Source of the DNA: Lutjanus erythropterus
Lineage: Eukaryota > Chordata > Actinopteri > Lutjaniformes > Lutjanidae
Assembly (NCBI GenBank): GCA_020091685.1
Contig: CM034594.1
Location: 35,634,733-35,698,732 of the forward strand
Direction of reading: 5' to 3'
Length of the DNA stretch: 64,000 bases
Shown here: in pieces, positions 1 through 10,972 of the stretch
Numbering within the stretch: the stretch's first letter is position 1
How the letters are laid out: each line of letters starts with the position of its first letter
Position numbers and translations under genes: made by a program
Notes under the pieces: generated by a model
What the model saw: only the letters and a program-made list of their open reading frames with translations
The model's database searches: none
Told to the model about the DNA's origin: nothing

Positions 1-784
1 ATGGCGGCCCGCCACATTAAAAACATCGACACCACTACATGATTTTCTATTTTTGGAGCTGCGCACCTTTTTGGTCGTGTCTAGAAGGTAACTCTTTATT
101 TGCACAACTCTCGCGAGATTTGTGTTCGTTGTTTCTACTAAAATAATCAAACTCGCACGATCTTTCGTGGGTCTAGGGTTCCCTTCTAGACACGACCCTC
201 TGTCTCTGTCAAACTAATGACAGCAGACTGTCTGTAAACAGCACGATGTTACACTCTGCAGAGTTTCACACAAAGACTTTATTTGTGTGGACACCCAGGT
301 TTGGCATTTTTATTTTTTAATCAGTCTGAGAGAACGACGGTATCAGTGATTGATTAGTGATCAGTCTGTCCTCCTCTCCTCCCTCACCTGTTCACTCTGC
401 TGTGAGAAGATCTGAAAGTTTCTCACAGAGAAACACAGACTCTCCTGTTTTACATATAGGCATCTTTATACAGTTGTTTAATTTTATAAGTGCATCTGGT
501 TGATGATGATGTCCTTAACCATCATGTTAGTTTCTGTTGTAATAAACTCCGTCATTAACAACAGTCTCCTCCACACGCAGCTTCTCTGCAGTTGGTCTGT
601 GCGTTTCCTGATCAGATAAACCAGCGCCGGAAAGACTAGAAAAGTCGATTAAAAACCAGTTAAAATAGAAGCGTCCCGTCAAAATTTAAAATCTCTTAAT
701 AATTTATTGGTTATAGGTCCAGGTCCGTATAGGACGGCGTGTGGGTCTGGACTCGGACCGCGGTCTGCCAGTTAGGGACCCCTG
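1..784 (-). mobile_element. hAT-type DNA transposon, one end
   Basis: Read on the minus strand, the sequence from 784 begins CAGGGGTCCCTAACTGGCAG, followed by a GC-rich stretch (roughly 784-720). That is the usual look of a hAT terminal inverted repeat. The next 8 bases outward (785-792, atgtaggg) would be the target duplication, but the other end is not in the window, so this cannot be confirmed. The body has an inverted repeat at 73-88/182-197 and no long reading frame, so a non-autonomous copy is likely. The inner limit is unknown and position 1 is only the window edge. Confidence 0.55.
73..197. repeat. 16-bp perfect inverted repeat around a TCTCGCGAGA palindrome
   Basis: Bases 73-88 (ggtcgtgtctagaagg) are the exact reverse complement of 182-197, with 93 bp between them. 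The loop holds the 10-bp palindrome tctcgcgaga at 109-118. That motif is known as an element of some vertebrate TATA-less promoters, but here it lies inside a probable hAT element, so a promoter role is only a possibility. Confidence 0.6.
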
Positions 785-792
785 ATGTAGGG

Positions 793-1406
793 TATAACAA
801 TTATCATTATACATTCAGACAGCACTACAAAATGGTTATATCACTGTAGTGGACTATATAGTGCGTATTGAGTGAAGCAGCCATAGTGTTTGCTAGCTAG
901 CATTAGCTAAAGAGTTAACGAAAAGTAAATTTTTTTGCTAGCTGTCTAAAATGTTAGTTAGCCCAGTTAAGTTAGTCATGATGGCTTGTGCTAATTTCTC
1001 CTCCTTTGAGAAAAACTTGTTGGTCAAATGACCATTGGACTGAAATATTGATGAAACATGTCATAAAACTCAGCTGGGTTGAGTTTGTCCCTTTCTTCGA
1101 GAAAGTTGATTCTCAATCCATCTCAAAAAGGCAGCTGTGTTCAAATTTGAGCATCCTCAAGTGTAAGTTTAAAGTTAATAATGGATCACATTTTAAATTA
1201 GAGTTTAAAGTTTTGGTGCAACAGAATGAAATTAAATCTCAGTTAAGATTAAAACTAAACTAAGCATTAAAGAGGTTTAAATAAATTCTTTCTGAATTTG
1301 AAGATAGTTTAAAAGTTTGGTGCATTTGAATTTAAACCATGATTTAATCGGATTTAAACATGAATCCTTGCTGGTGCAACCCATAGTGTATTTTTCAGTC
1401 TTTCTC
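793..1406. other. Unassigned AT-rich stretch
   Basis: No supportable gene. Around 850-876 there is a fragment like the 'actatatagtg...' MITEs common in fish, and 894-908 holds overlapping agctagc palindromes. The 91-codon frame at 988-1263 has no protein-like composition. Confidence 0.4.
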
Positions 1407-1423
1407 TGTTTCTCTCGCTCTCT

Positions 1424-1426
<3 letters not shown>

Positions 1427-1485
<59 letters not shown>
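1427..1485. repeat. (TG)n microsatellite
   Basis: About 29 uninterrupted TG units, preceded by a short TC-rich run at 1407-1428. Alternating purine-pyrimidine of this length can form Z-DNA and is length-polymorphic in fish. Confidence 0.97.
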
Positions 1486-1486
<1 letters not shown>

Positions 1487-2000
1487 TGCAGCATGCATCT
1501 GCTGGAATTATCTGGCATTAGTCTTGTCTTCCCTAAAGCGACCTCACAGTGCCCAGACGTACTGTAAAGTAACCTTAATGTTTAATGTGTGTCTGTGTAT
1601 ATGGGGGCGACAGGCATGCTTGGAGGCAGATTTGTCAACCACTAAATTAAAAGGTACTGGTTTAATCCCCATCACTGATAGACCTGTCGTAATTGCCCTT
1701 GAGCAAAGCTCAGCACTATGCTATGTCTGGCGCATTAAAGCAAGTATTCATTCTGAATATTCCAAACATGATTCTATATGATATGAGCAGTCACGACTCC
1801 ATAATAAGTACATTAAGCTTTTATACCTGGTTGTAACTCAAGTTTTCTGAAGCTGTGCTTTGCCCTGTAATATATTTCACTATAAGTTCACCCATATGAT
1901 GTTGGCCGAAACATGGAGGCTATACATCCAACCAGAAACAACCTATTTTCTTTCCTTATATGAAGTGACATCACTGGATACAGAAGGAAGTAGAAGAATA
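1486..2000. other. Unassigned stretch
   Basis: No gene, splice-bounded exon or clear repeat end recognised. Confidence 0.4.
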
Positions 2001-2619
2001 CACTCAGTAGAGTGTAGATCCCTGCCATGCAAGCAGGTAGTGAAGCACCTACTGCAATGCCAGATGCAACCAGCTGCCCACATTAAGACAACATCCTCAT
2101 ACACTGTTCAAGCTGAAACAAGATTTCAAACTGAAGCAGTTGTTCAACATTTGTGGCTCCTAGTGGCTGAATAATTTCCAGAAACATGCTGTCTTCCCTT
2201 AGAGACTGTTTTTCACAGAGGACTGACAGAGAGCTGAACATTATGATGTCACAGTGAAGCTGACCTCTGACCTTTTGGATACAAACTACCATCATTATCC
2301 CATTAGATATTTGTGTGTGATTTTGTCACAATTAGCGCATGAATTCTTGAGTTATGCATCTAGTGAGCTCACTGTGATGTTTGACCAAAATCTAATCAGT
2401 TCATCCTTGAATTCCAAGTGAATATTAGTGCCAAGTTTGAAGAAACTTCATCTATGCATTCTTGAGCTATCGCATTCCCAGGAGTGGAATGACCTGAAAA
2501 CATGATACCCCTGGCCAGTGGGTCCTTCAGCATACAGACATGAATCTGCACAAAAAAATAAGGCTGATCAGTCCAGCAGTATTTGAGATTAGCTGTGAAC
2601 AAGCTGTAGGTCCATTGAT

Positions 2620-2658
<39 letters not shown>

Positions 2659-2680
2659 ACACCTGGCAGGGATAAGAACA
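2001..2680 (+). repeat. Dispersed teleost repeat, copy 1 of 3
   Basis: It starts cactcagtagagtg and ends near tacacctggcaggg. Characteristic segments such as 'cacctactgcaatgcca', 'gaccttttggat' and 'attagcgcatga' recur at 60761-61687 in the same orientation and at 51835-52290 inverted. The family resembles a 'tgacctttgacc' repeat widespread in marine animals. Its transposon class is not evident because terminal repeats were not seen. A (CA)n run at 2622-2654 lies inside its 3' part. Confidence 0.75.
2622..2654. repeat. (CA)n microsatellite
   Basis: About 16 CA units inside the 3' part of the dispersed repeat. The matching position of the copy ending at 61687 instead has a short actc repeat, so this tract expanded after insertion. 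Confidence 0.95.
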
Positions 2681-3008
2681 GATTTTAAATAAGTAATTCT
2701 GGTATATAGATGTATTGTATTTTTATGTATATTACTTGTATGTTTCAAAATGTTATTGCTTTTTAAGAAATAGTTGTGTAGCGTCTCAGTAAAAATTTCT
2801 GACCATCATTGTAAAACTAAATGAAAGAATGGTGCAAAAATAGTGCAACAGGTCTGTAAATCCTTTCTCATCCGCTGGTCCTATTATTATTCTGTGTTTA
2901 ATCTGTAGGGGTCTTGTTCTGGAGCCCACCAGCACAGACACATGTAGATGAATTAGATAATTTCCTTACAGAATGTGGCAGGCCTTAGAAGCCAGGGAGG
3001 CTGCTGGG
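2681..3008. other. Unassigned stretch
   Basis: Nothing recognised apart from ordinary AT-rich sequence. Confidence 0.4.
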
Positions 3009-3016
3009 GTTTCTTG

Positions 3017-3579
3017 TAGTGATGGGAATTACGGCTCTTTGAAGGGAGCCAGATCATAGGCTCTGTTCTTTTCCCGGAGCCGCTCACAAGAATGGCTCAT
3101 CGTTCTTTTCCTTCTTTATGGGGCTGGAGTCACTAGGTTTATCTCCGAAATAATCACTAGGACAATGATGGGGTGAGATTTGCATGTGAATAGGTTTAGC
3201 AGCACTAAATTTCTGGTACTGTCAGACCTACTGTCAAAGATCTTTATTTTAAACATCACACAAGGTGATGACATGTCCCTAAATTTACCGTCCATGTGAA
3301 ATGTGTTCTGTAAACTTGTCTTGCCTTGGATTGTAATGTATGCAACGCTAAAGTGACACTATCATCTGTCACCAATTAACCTGTGGAATAAAGTTTATCA
3401 GTTTGAACATTAAATATCTTGTCTTTGTACTGTATTCAATTGAATATACAGAAAAATTTAATGCAAGTCAAGCTGCAACATAAAACAACAAAATAGCTGT
3501 TAGATGGGCACTGGCTCCCAGTGTTCACTTAAAGCTGGCGGCTCCTAGAGCCAACTGTTTCACGACTGGCTCATCCTTA
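3017..3579 (+). mobile_element. hAT MITE with 8-bp target duplication
   Basis: The left end is tagtgatgggaattacggct and the right end is gactggctcatcctta, an imperfect inverted match. Flanking octamers are gtttcttg (3009-3016) and ctttcttg (3580-3587), 7 of 8 identical, as expected for a hAT target duplication. Multiple ggctc/gagcc blocks near both ends are typical of this fish family. No transposase frame is present. An internal segment (about 3360-3450) resembles another teleost repeat. Confidence 0.75.
3360..3450. repeat. Fragment of a second repeat inside the hAT MITE
   Basis: The stretch around 'cagtttgaacattaaat' and the palindrome attcaattgaat matches, from memory, a common teleost interspersed element. 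It may be a nested insertion or sequence captured by the MITE. Confidence 0.35.
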
Positions 3580-3587
3580 CTTTCTTG

Positions 3588-5438
3588 GCCTCTGTTTATT
3601 TAACAGTGTTCCCTCTCATGCAGAACTCCATGTCCCTAGCTTTGTTGTCCAATTTTTTGGTTTCTCAATTTGACTGCAGATAGCTGTGGATGAGACGTGA
3701 CCATGTTAAATTACTCCACAATCATGATGATATAAATGCCTCAATTATTATAATGACTAATGGATAAAGTAACCAAAATTGCAAAACAGCCCTGGCAGTA
3801 TTTAGCAGATAGCTTTGACTGAATGACCAGAGCGGAGATTTCTCACACAGTCTCAATACAACAGAGGGGACACAATTACAGTGGTGGCAAAAGGAATTTA
3901 ATTTTTTTTTTTCTGATCATATCAAAATATTTTAATTTAAAAGACTCAAAAGTAACATTTCACTGTCCGTTACATGTTATGTCACACATGACTACGTAAA
4001 AACACATAAACCTACACAAGACTAGACTGTGCAACCATGTGCAAACAGTCTGATTGTGCAAAATTACCAAGGCAGAGCAAAAACAACTCAGACAGTGCAA
4101 ACTTACAACTTGCTAAAGTTATTTAAAACTGATATAAATTTAAAATGGGTTTCTATAAACATATAACTGCCGTAGAAATGACTTTCAACAATATTTATGC
4201 ATTTCTTCTGTAGAGAAACTGTTCACAGTGAGGTTCTTGTATTTTCAGGGTAACTGGAACAGTATTTCTGGAAAGAGACATTAATGATGATTTCTTGAAA
4301 CATATTTCCACCTATTTGTGTATCTGTGCTAGAAAATACTGAAACAAACAAATCAAACCAGGAAAAATAAAACCTATTAGTATCACAAAATCATGACCTA
4401 ATTTTTTTCTTCTGAATTTTGGTGAATCAAATACTGTACCAGCATTAAGGAACATTTCTGAATATGTTTTATATGCACAAAGTACCTCACAGGTACGATT
4501 TAAAGGTACTTTCTAAACTTTAGTCAAACAAGGCTCATTTCAGAGATATAGGTGCTATTCATTTCTCTATTTTGTGCACACATGCACCCTCACACACACA
4601 CACACGTTATTATAATAGAGGTTCTGGTTTTAGTCCAACTGGGCTGATTTCCCAGAATTGGTGTGGTCCTTATAATATATCCTTGAATGTGTGTGTGTGT
4701 GTATGTGGTCTGATAAAAGCTGTATTTATTCTATGAATAACGGAGCTCCTCAGGTGGTGCTTTTGGGACCAGCGTCTGATCTATCATGACATGAAGACTT
4801 TGGCAAAAAGTGGAAGAAGACATGCAAAAGTGTAAAAAGAGAAGGACGAGACGGGATGTCGGAGGCATATGGAAAGAAAGAGAAGGACAGGACAGATAGA
4901 GAACTATTGTCACATTTGGTAATTAAATACACATACCAGAATCAAAATGAGGCCAAACTGATCTTTTTGCAGACAGAGAGGACAGAGAAGGAAAGAAAGT
5001 GAATTTAACGGCTGGATTTAGAGACAGATGGTGTCAGATTGTCAGAAGATACCTGCACCATATGTAACTAGAAGAGTGCACTCAGTATTATATATTTTGA
5101 TTAGTAACTGTAATTTACTGTATGTGTAGAAAAATATATGGAACTCCATGTGTAAAAATGTTGCTTTTAAAATGTAGAAATGTCTTGGCTCAAAATGCCA
5201 ATGTCTCTGCAAGACACTTGACATCAGATGTGCTCCACCACTAATAGCCCCGACATCACAAGTCAGAGGTGTAGAGGGCAAAGAGCATTGTTCTCTTTTT
5301 TCTCTTTTCCTTTTCTCTGCCCATTTCCTCTTTTGTCCTCCTTGTCTCATCTCATGCTTACCTTTTCATCCCTCCATCCGTTGGCTTAATGTCAGATGAA
5401 GGGGGATTAGCTTTGGCAGAGGGAGACGTGACCAGTGT

Positions 5439-5440
<2 letters not shown>
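3588..5440. other. Unassigned AT-rich stretch
   Basis: No gene seen. It contains short (CA)7 at about 4591-4604, short (TG)9 at about 4687-4704, and a purine-rich patch at 4800-5000. Minus-strand frames here (60 to 102 codons) show no protein-like features. Confidence 0.4.
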
Positions 5441-5441
<1 letters not shown>

Positions 5442-5511
<70 letters not shown>

Positions 5512-5516
5512 TGTGT
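5442..5516. repeat. (TG)n microsatellite
   Basis: About 33 TG units, nearly perfect, with a tttgtgtgttg interruption at the right end. Confidence 0.97.
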
Positions 5517-5643
5517 TGGCATTTGAGTCTATGGACCAAAAGCCTGGGAGCCATGACATAAAAACTGCAGCAGCATTTACTCTTTAAGTCGAAAAAGCAA
5601 TCAATGAAATGTTAAACTGAGCTCTATAATGAACAGTTTTTAA

Positions 5644-6040
5644 AGGGACAGTTCACCCCAAAATCAAAAATACATATTTTCCCCTGACCTGTAGGGCTAA
5701 TTACCCATCTAGATTCATGTAGGAACTACTTTCTCTCTGCAGTAGAGTCTATCAGAGGTACTTCCTTTTCTATAGCGAGAAAGTAGTTCCTACATGAAAC
5801 TGCTCATAACGAGGTCTGTGGATTATGGTAAGTTCTGATTTTTGGAAAGAGACACTGGTTTTTGTATTTTTCGGTGCTTAGAGCACAGGACATATGCCAT
5901 TTAGTCCCATTATGTTTGAGAGAAGGCAGACAAATTCTACAGCTGATATCTCCAAAACTCTGCAACTCACCAAAACAGTATTGATAGATAAATAAGGTAA
6001 ACCAGGGTAAAAATATGTATTTTTGGGGTGAGCTGTCCCT
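5644..6040. mobile_element. TTAA-flanked MITE, family 1, copy 1
   Basis: TTAA tetramers at 5640-5643 and 6041-6044 bracket 397 bp. The ends are inverted: agggacagttcaccccaaaa on the left, and the same with one mismatch (agctcacc) on the right. TTAA duplication points to the piggyBac or Kolobok superfamilies; AGGG ends fit Kolobok better, but this is inference. The interior has an inverted pair, 'ggaactactttctc' and 'gagaaagtagttcc'. Related copies are at 22415-23015 and 39107-39394. Confidence 0.88.
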
Positions 6041-6044
6041 TTAA

Positions 6045-6988
6045 GCAAAGAGAAAATAAAATGATGTGAGTTCTTGTCTCTGCTTTGTCCTTTTTAGCAT
6101 AATAAAACTGTTAGAACATTCAGACAGAATTTGCATATGTATACATCCATATTGTGTTAAAACTGTGTGTTTGGAACATATTGAGCATGCAGGTGTATAG
6201 AAAAGTGTTTTGAGATTTTCCACGGTGCTTTCGATGCTTATTTTCTGCTGTGAATGCTCGTTACTCTTTCAGAACTTTGTAAGTGACACAAATTCAAGCT
6301 GACCACAGCAGCTATTCTCTTTGAAGGAAGAAACTTAACAGCTTTTAACAGCCACTTTGAAGCCTGCGGGGGGTTACTCTTTGATACTAAAATGATACTC
6401 TTGGGGGCCTTAAACTCCCACATTTCTGCTCCAACTGCAGATATAATTTAAATTCCCTGAAATTGTTTGGTCTTTTTCTGCAGAATTTTCCAAATAACTT
6501 TAGATTTTGTGCGCACTTTCATGTTGATGCCTAATGATTAAAATAGCGGAGATTTTTTGGAATTGGAAAGGTAAAAATGCTCTAATAGACACTGTAGGGA
6601 CTAATTCTGAATGATCAACCCATCATCTATTTATTTCTATATAGATTCAGGTTGTCAGAGTAAAGTAACATACTACCTTCGTCTATTGTTTCATTTCCTA
6701 GACGTCTTGGATGTGTCTGTTCAGGTCAGAGTGGCAGATTCCTCCAGGTTCCCACAGTAGCCTGCCTTTCTTGGCTACCCTCTGGGAATCTCTTAATGAG
6801 CTCAACATCTGTGTGTGTATGAACACGCAAGTGTGCGCCTTCCCATGTGTGTGCGTCACAATATGAGCAATGGGGCATGAAGTTCTTGAAAGGCTGGTTT
6901 CATGTGCCGTGTCTGTGTTGTGTGAGTGTGTAACAGGGGAGAGAGGTGAGCGCACCTCTGTGGAGGATGTGGGTGTGTATGTTTAGGT

Positions 6989-6990
<2 letters not shown>
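6045..6990. other. Unassigned stretch
   Basis: No gene recognised. 6780-6990 is TG-rich and leads into the next microsatellite. Confidence 0.4.

Positions 6991-7062
<72 letters not shown>
6991..7062. repeat. (TG)n microsatellite
   Basis: 36 uninterrupted GT units, the longest pure dinucleotide run in the window. Confidence 0.97.
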
Positions 7063-7063
<1 letters not shown>

Positions 7064-7437
7064 CTGACATGCTCCATTCAGCTGTGCTCCACTCCCAGTT
7101 TTCAGCGATTAGAGGTTCTGTAACTCCAGGCTGAGTTATGGCATCCTGCAGTCAGAGGGATGTGACCCTGTGACCATCTGTGTGTGACGCATATTCACCA
7201 GGAACACACACAATCATCACACATTACATTCACATGTAAATCAGATCTCAATTTGGCAACCAGGCGTATCATGTCATATTGATTGATGACCTTTTGAAAA
7301 TGAAACATTTACTAAATAAAAGTTAACCTTTGTAATCAAGACGTATGATGAAATGTGTTTTCAACAAATATAAAATGCAACATGACATTTAGGCTCTTGA
7401 AAGTTTCAGACAATTTTATTTGTGGAAACAGAATTAA

Positions 7438-8281
7438 AGGGGTAGTTTGGATTTTGTGATGGTAGTCGGTGTATTACCTACATTAGATGCTGTCGACACG
7501 CCCCCAGTTTGGAGAAGCAGAGAGGAGTACAGGGGATGGAATAGCACTGCTGTTGAAAGGGTCAGGACAGCAACAAAAGCTAGCTAAAAAAAAGGCCCAC
7601 CTAAAAAAAATAATATTAGTTTAAGTGTATACTATATTTTGAATATTTTCACTGCTTTTCCTGGCCATCAGACAATCTTTTCTAACAGGAAAAAGCTGTT
7701 ATATAAGCTAAATATCACTCTCACCAAAGCCACCAGGCTCCTTTGGCAGACATTCAACAGTCATTTTACCTTGCAGAACATAGGAGTCTCTGGTCTACCA
7801 CCATTAGTTAGTTTGTGCTACTGTGTGACTTTGGTGTTTTGAAAGGTTAGTTTGGCTTCACCAAAGTCAGACAATAAGACAGACAAACTAGCCGATCAAG
7901 GCAGCAGTAGACCAGCAACTCCCCTTTTCTGCAAGGTAAAATGACTCATTTTGGAGGAGAAGTTTGGTTGGTTTAAAGAGAGCATTGTTTGGCTATATAT
8001 CTGCACTTTCTTGACAGAAAAGGCTGTCTGGTGTCAAAGTTTACCAATGACACTAATTGTAGCATACACTATAAACTTTAAAGATTGCCTTATTTTAATG
8101 GTTAAAATACATTTTGCTACTGACCCTGTCCACAGCAGTACATTGCTTTGCCTCCTACACGGGTGCTCCTGCTGCTTCTATTAACTGGGGACGTGCCGAC
8201 TGGCATCTACTGTAGGTAACAGACTGACTGTAGATAAGTACTTCATACAACCCCACTTCAAAAAAAATCCAAACTATGCAT
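7438..8281. mobile_element. TTAA-flanked hairpin MITE, family 2, copy 1
   Basis: TTAA at 7434-7437 and 8282-8285 flank 844 bp. The left end aggggtagtttggatt pairs with the right end aatccaaactatgcat. The middle is a long imperfect palindrome: 7761-7778 (tcattttaccttgcagaa) is the exact reverse complement of 7927-7944, and similarity continues outward. No transposase. A second, 3'-incomplete copy is at 11799-12420. Confidence 0.82.
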
Positions 8282-8285
8282 TTAA

Positions 8286-8733
8286 AGTCATAATTGACCC
8301 AAATTCTATTCACTTGATATTCATGGAGAGAGGAGATTGTGGTAAGCTTGATTTAATGTCCAGTGGACCCTAATGGTGACAACTTTTCAAAGTATAAAAA
8401 GATATTATGACCATCCAGGCACAGATAACTTCTTCATTGTCCACTCATATCCTCATTTTGTTCTACTTGTTGGTATTTTCACATTATTTTTAACTGGTTA
8501 TGAAACAGCCTCAACTCAACCTCAACTGCCAGGCGATCAGCTTTATTGTGGTTCTTAATGTTTGCCACCAGGTTAGATTCAGCAAAATCAGATGAACCAT
8601 ACCTGTGTTTACATTTTTCCATGCAGTTACGATGAGTATACACTAGCCAGTTAAAAAGAAGCAGGAGGAGATTTTTATTTAGTTAATTGCTGTTATATTG
8701 TGTGGTAGTCAAGGTAGAAACACTACCACTACC
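8286..8733. other. Unassigned stretch
   Basis: No gene or repeat boundary recognised. Confidence 0.4.
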
Positions 8734-8928
8734 TTGATCACTTTGTCTTGGACATTAGGACACTCTAGAGGGCACTTTATCATGTTTTGTCCACTTGAAA
8801 GTGTTCTAAGGGGCACTTTATTACACTTTGTCCACTGGAAGGGCACTAGGGGGCACTTGATCACGGTATCTTGGACATAAGAACACTCTCACTCTTTAGG
8901 GTACTTTATCATGTTATATCTACTGTCC
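8734..8928. repeat. Degenerate ~42-bp minisatellite, 4.6 units
   Basis: Units of 42, 41, 40 and 48 bp plus a 24-bp partial follow each other. Each starts like ttgatcac/tttatcat and the full ones end in gggcac or gggtac, with a 'tgtccact' or 'cttggaca' core. Confidence 0.8.
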
Positions 8929-10196
8929 AAAAGAACTTTTTTGTTTCCCAAAATGGGGACACCAAGTGGGGTGATCACCCAGTGAAGTAGCCTACATACT
9001 AATACATGTTTATATTATATTACTTTGCAATATGGTACCAGTCTTATTTGTGCAACTGCATTAGTTATTTTGTTGTTTTTTTGCAACTGCAGCCAGAGTT
9101 CTGTGTGCTTGCGCATATGTGTGTTTTGTGTATGCTTGTCTGTTGTCTGATGTGTTTGCAGCAGATTATCAGGAGGTAGGTGTATTAAGCCGGTTTGATA
9201 CACAAGGCGAAGGGAGGATTATTATGACAAGCTTATCTGTCCTCTGATTCTCTACACTCCACCGACACCCTTTTCTTGTCTGCAACTTATTAAACGCACA
9301 CATGCAAGTACTGTGTATAAAGTCAGCTGGTAATGCCGAGACACACACACACACAGACATGCATACATATGTAAAAGTACACGCATACAGACACAGTAGT
9401 TTTTTTTAAAGTGAATCAGACCAAACACACACACAGGACACACACAGGCTCCATCAACATGGATATAGGCAACAGCGGTTGTGCACATAAGCACATAACA
9501 GGCTGTGTAGGTGGTATAATGAGTATAGGTACTTAAAAATAACGACTCAGTGCATGAGTACACAGACACTCATACACACATAATAAACACTTGAGGAACA
9601 TACACACAGATGTTCCACATAAATCAAAGCGAAGCACATTCAACACAGCAGAGCATGCACATGTACTCGCACACTCTCTCTCTCACACACAAAGTGGTGT
9701 ATGTAGACAAAAACATGGTTTAATACAGCACTTCCACGCACAAACAAAATACCGAGCGTACACAACGCCCCCCGACAGGGCTGATAAGGCTTAATTGCCT
9801 TAGCTCCTTATTATCAAGCACACAGTAGAGTCATAAAATGTGAAATTAAATCCTTTACGGTCATTACAAGAATATAAAACACTTTCACTTAGTGCCTGAG
9901 CATTAAATACCAGTATAAAACACAGACACAGTTTGCCCACCATGATCTAGATACAATCTAGGTTGGATTTAAAGGTAATATTTCCAATTCTATCGTTAAA
10001 CGTTGTCTTGGGTTTATGCCTATATCTATTTTACTTGCCTGCTACACAGCAAAAGAGTCTTTTTTTTCATTTGTAAGTAAAAGGTCTGAGAATAGAAAAC
10101 TAAAATATAAAATATAATCTGAAAATCCACACCTGTGTTTAATAAACTTCATCACAATCATGTGTTGACATGAAATTTTGTTCAGCATGTGGTAAC
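8929..10196. other. Unassigned stretch with CA-rich segment
   Basis: 9333-9690 has several short CA runs separated by unique sequence. The segment 9775-9825 (ggctgataaggcttaattgc and following) is compact and non-repetitive, but there is no evidence of function. No gene seen. Confidence 0.4.
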
Positions 10197-10972
10197 TAGG
10201 GCTGAATAATATGATAGAAAAATACTGATTGTTTTGACAGATACTGTGGTTGTGATATGATTCACAGTAGTGGCAATTATCACTGAAAAACCAATTAAAA
10301 TAATAATCATGTTAGCATCTGTACCAAACAAATATGTTTTCTTAGCGTAGCAGTACGGTACTTCATTATAATGCTGTTTTGTAACATCATTTATCAGCAG
10401 ATGCTATTTGCAACCAGGCTGGAACAGACAATGTAACTATTTACACCCATGTGTATAGAGCCTAACATGGCAAAGATTAGCACCCAGGTGTCCAAAGCCA
10501 ACAATGATATTTGTATTAAATGGCTACATTTTGTTATTTAAACCTACATGGCAGAGACAGACCCTGATCTTTCCCAAAATCTAACCAAGTAGTTGTGTTG
10601 CTTAAACCTAACCAAAGTGGAACTGAAACCTAAAAATAATCATGAAAAAACTGTAATTAGCAGGTACCATTTTGATGAGTAATTTCACATTATTGTCAAA
10701 TTGTACTTGTCAAGAGCAGGACTCAAAGCCCACTCTCCCACAGGAAAGCCTTGCACTTAATCCAGTCTCTTATCAGCATTGAATTTGTCACTCAAGCTAA
10801 AATAAGAGTTGGGTTGATTTGTGAATAGCCCGTTAGCTGTCATGTGCATATTTGTACCCAGGTAGGAGTAGACATTCAATTTTCCTTTATCAAAAAACTG
10901 CACCTTATGAGATTTGGATATTGCACTTGGCCGTATTGCAATTTCACTATTTCGATTGATTAAGCAGGCCTA
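10197..10972. mobile_element. hAT-like element, degenerate ends
   Basis: The left end tagggctgaataatatgata and the right end attgattaagcaggccta resemble the inverted ends of fish elements beginning 'tagggctgcacgattaatcg'. No target duplication was found, so limits are approximate. A tRNA-derived element (10396-10766, minus) sits inside it. Confidence 0.45.
10396..10766 (-). repeat. tRNA-derived dispersed element, copy 1
   Basis: On the minus strand it begins tggattaagtgc (A-box-like), then ggctttgagtcc (B-box-like). A body follows with 'ttggttagatttt', 'gccatgtaggt' and repeated 'gtaaatag'-type motifs. The copy at 48871-49238 (+) aligns along its whole length. A Pol III promoter origin (SINE) is likely. 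Confidence 0.7.

Noticed and set aside
1-42. ATG at the first base followed by 13 codons
   Set aside because: Stops after 13 codons with no splice donor, lies in a probable hAT element, and the ATG is at the window edge by chance.
1317-1781. 154-codon frame with a Cys-Val repeat
   Set aside because: The repeat is the (TG)n microsatellite read in frame.
5366-5554. Frame encoding a long Thr-His repeat
   Set aside because: Translation of a (TG)n microsatellite on the minus strand; the same applies at 6856-7077, 39797-40148 and 52916-53087.
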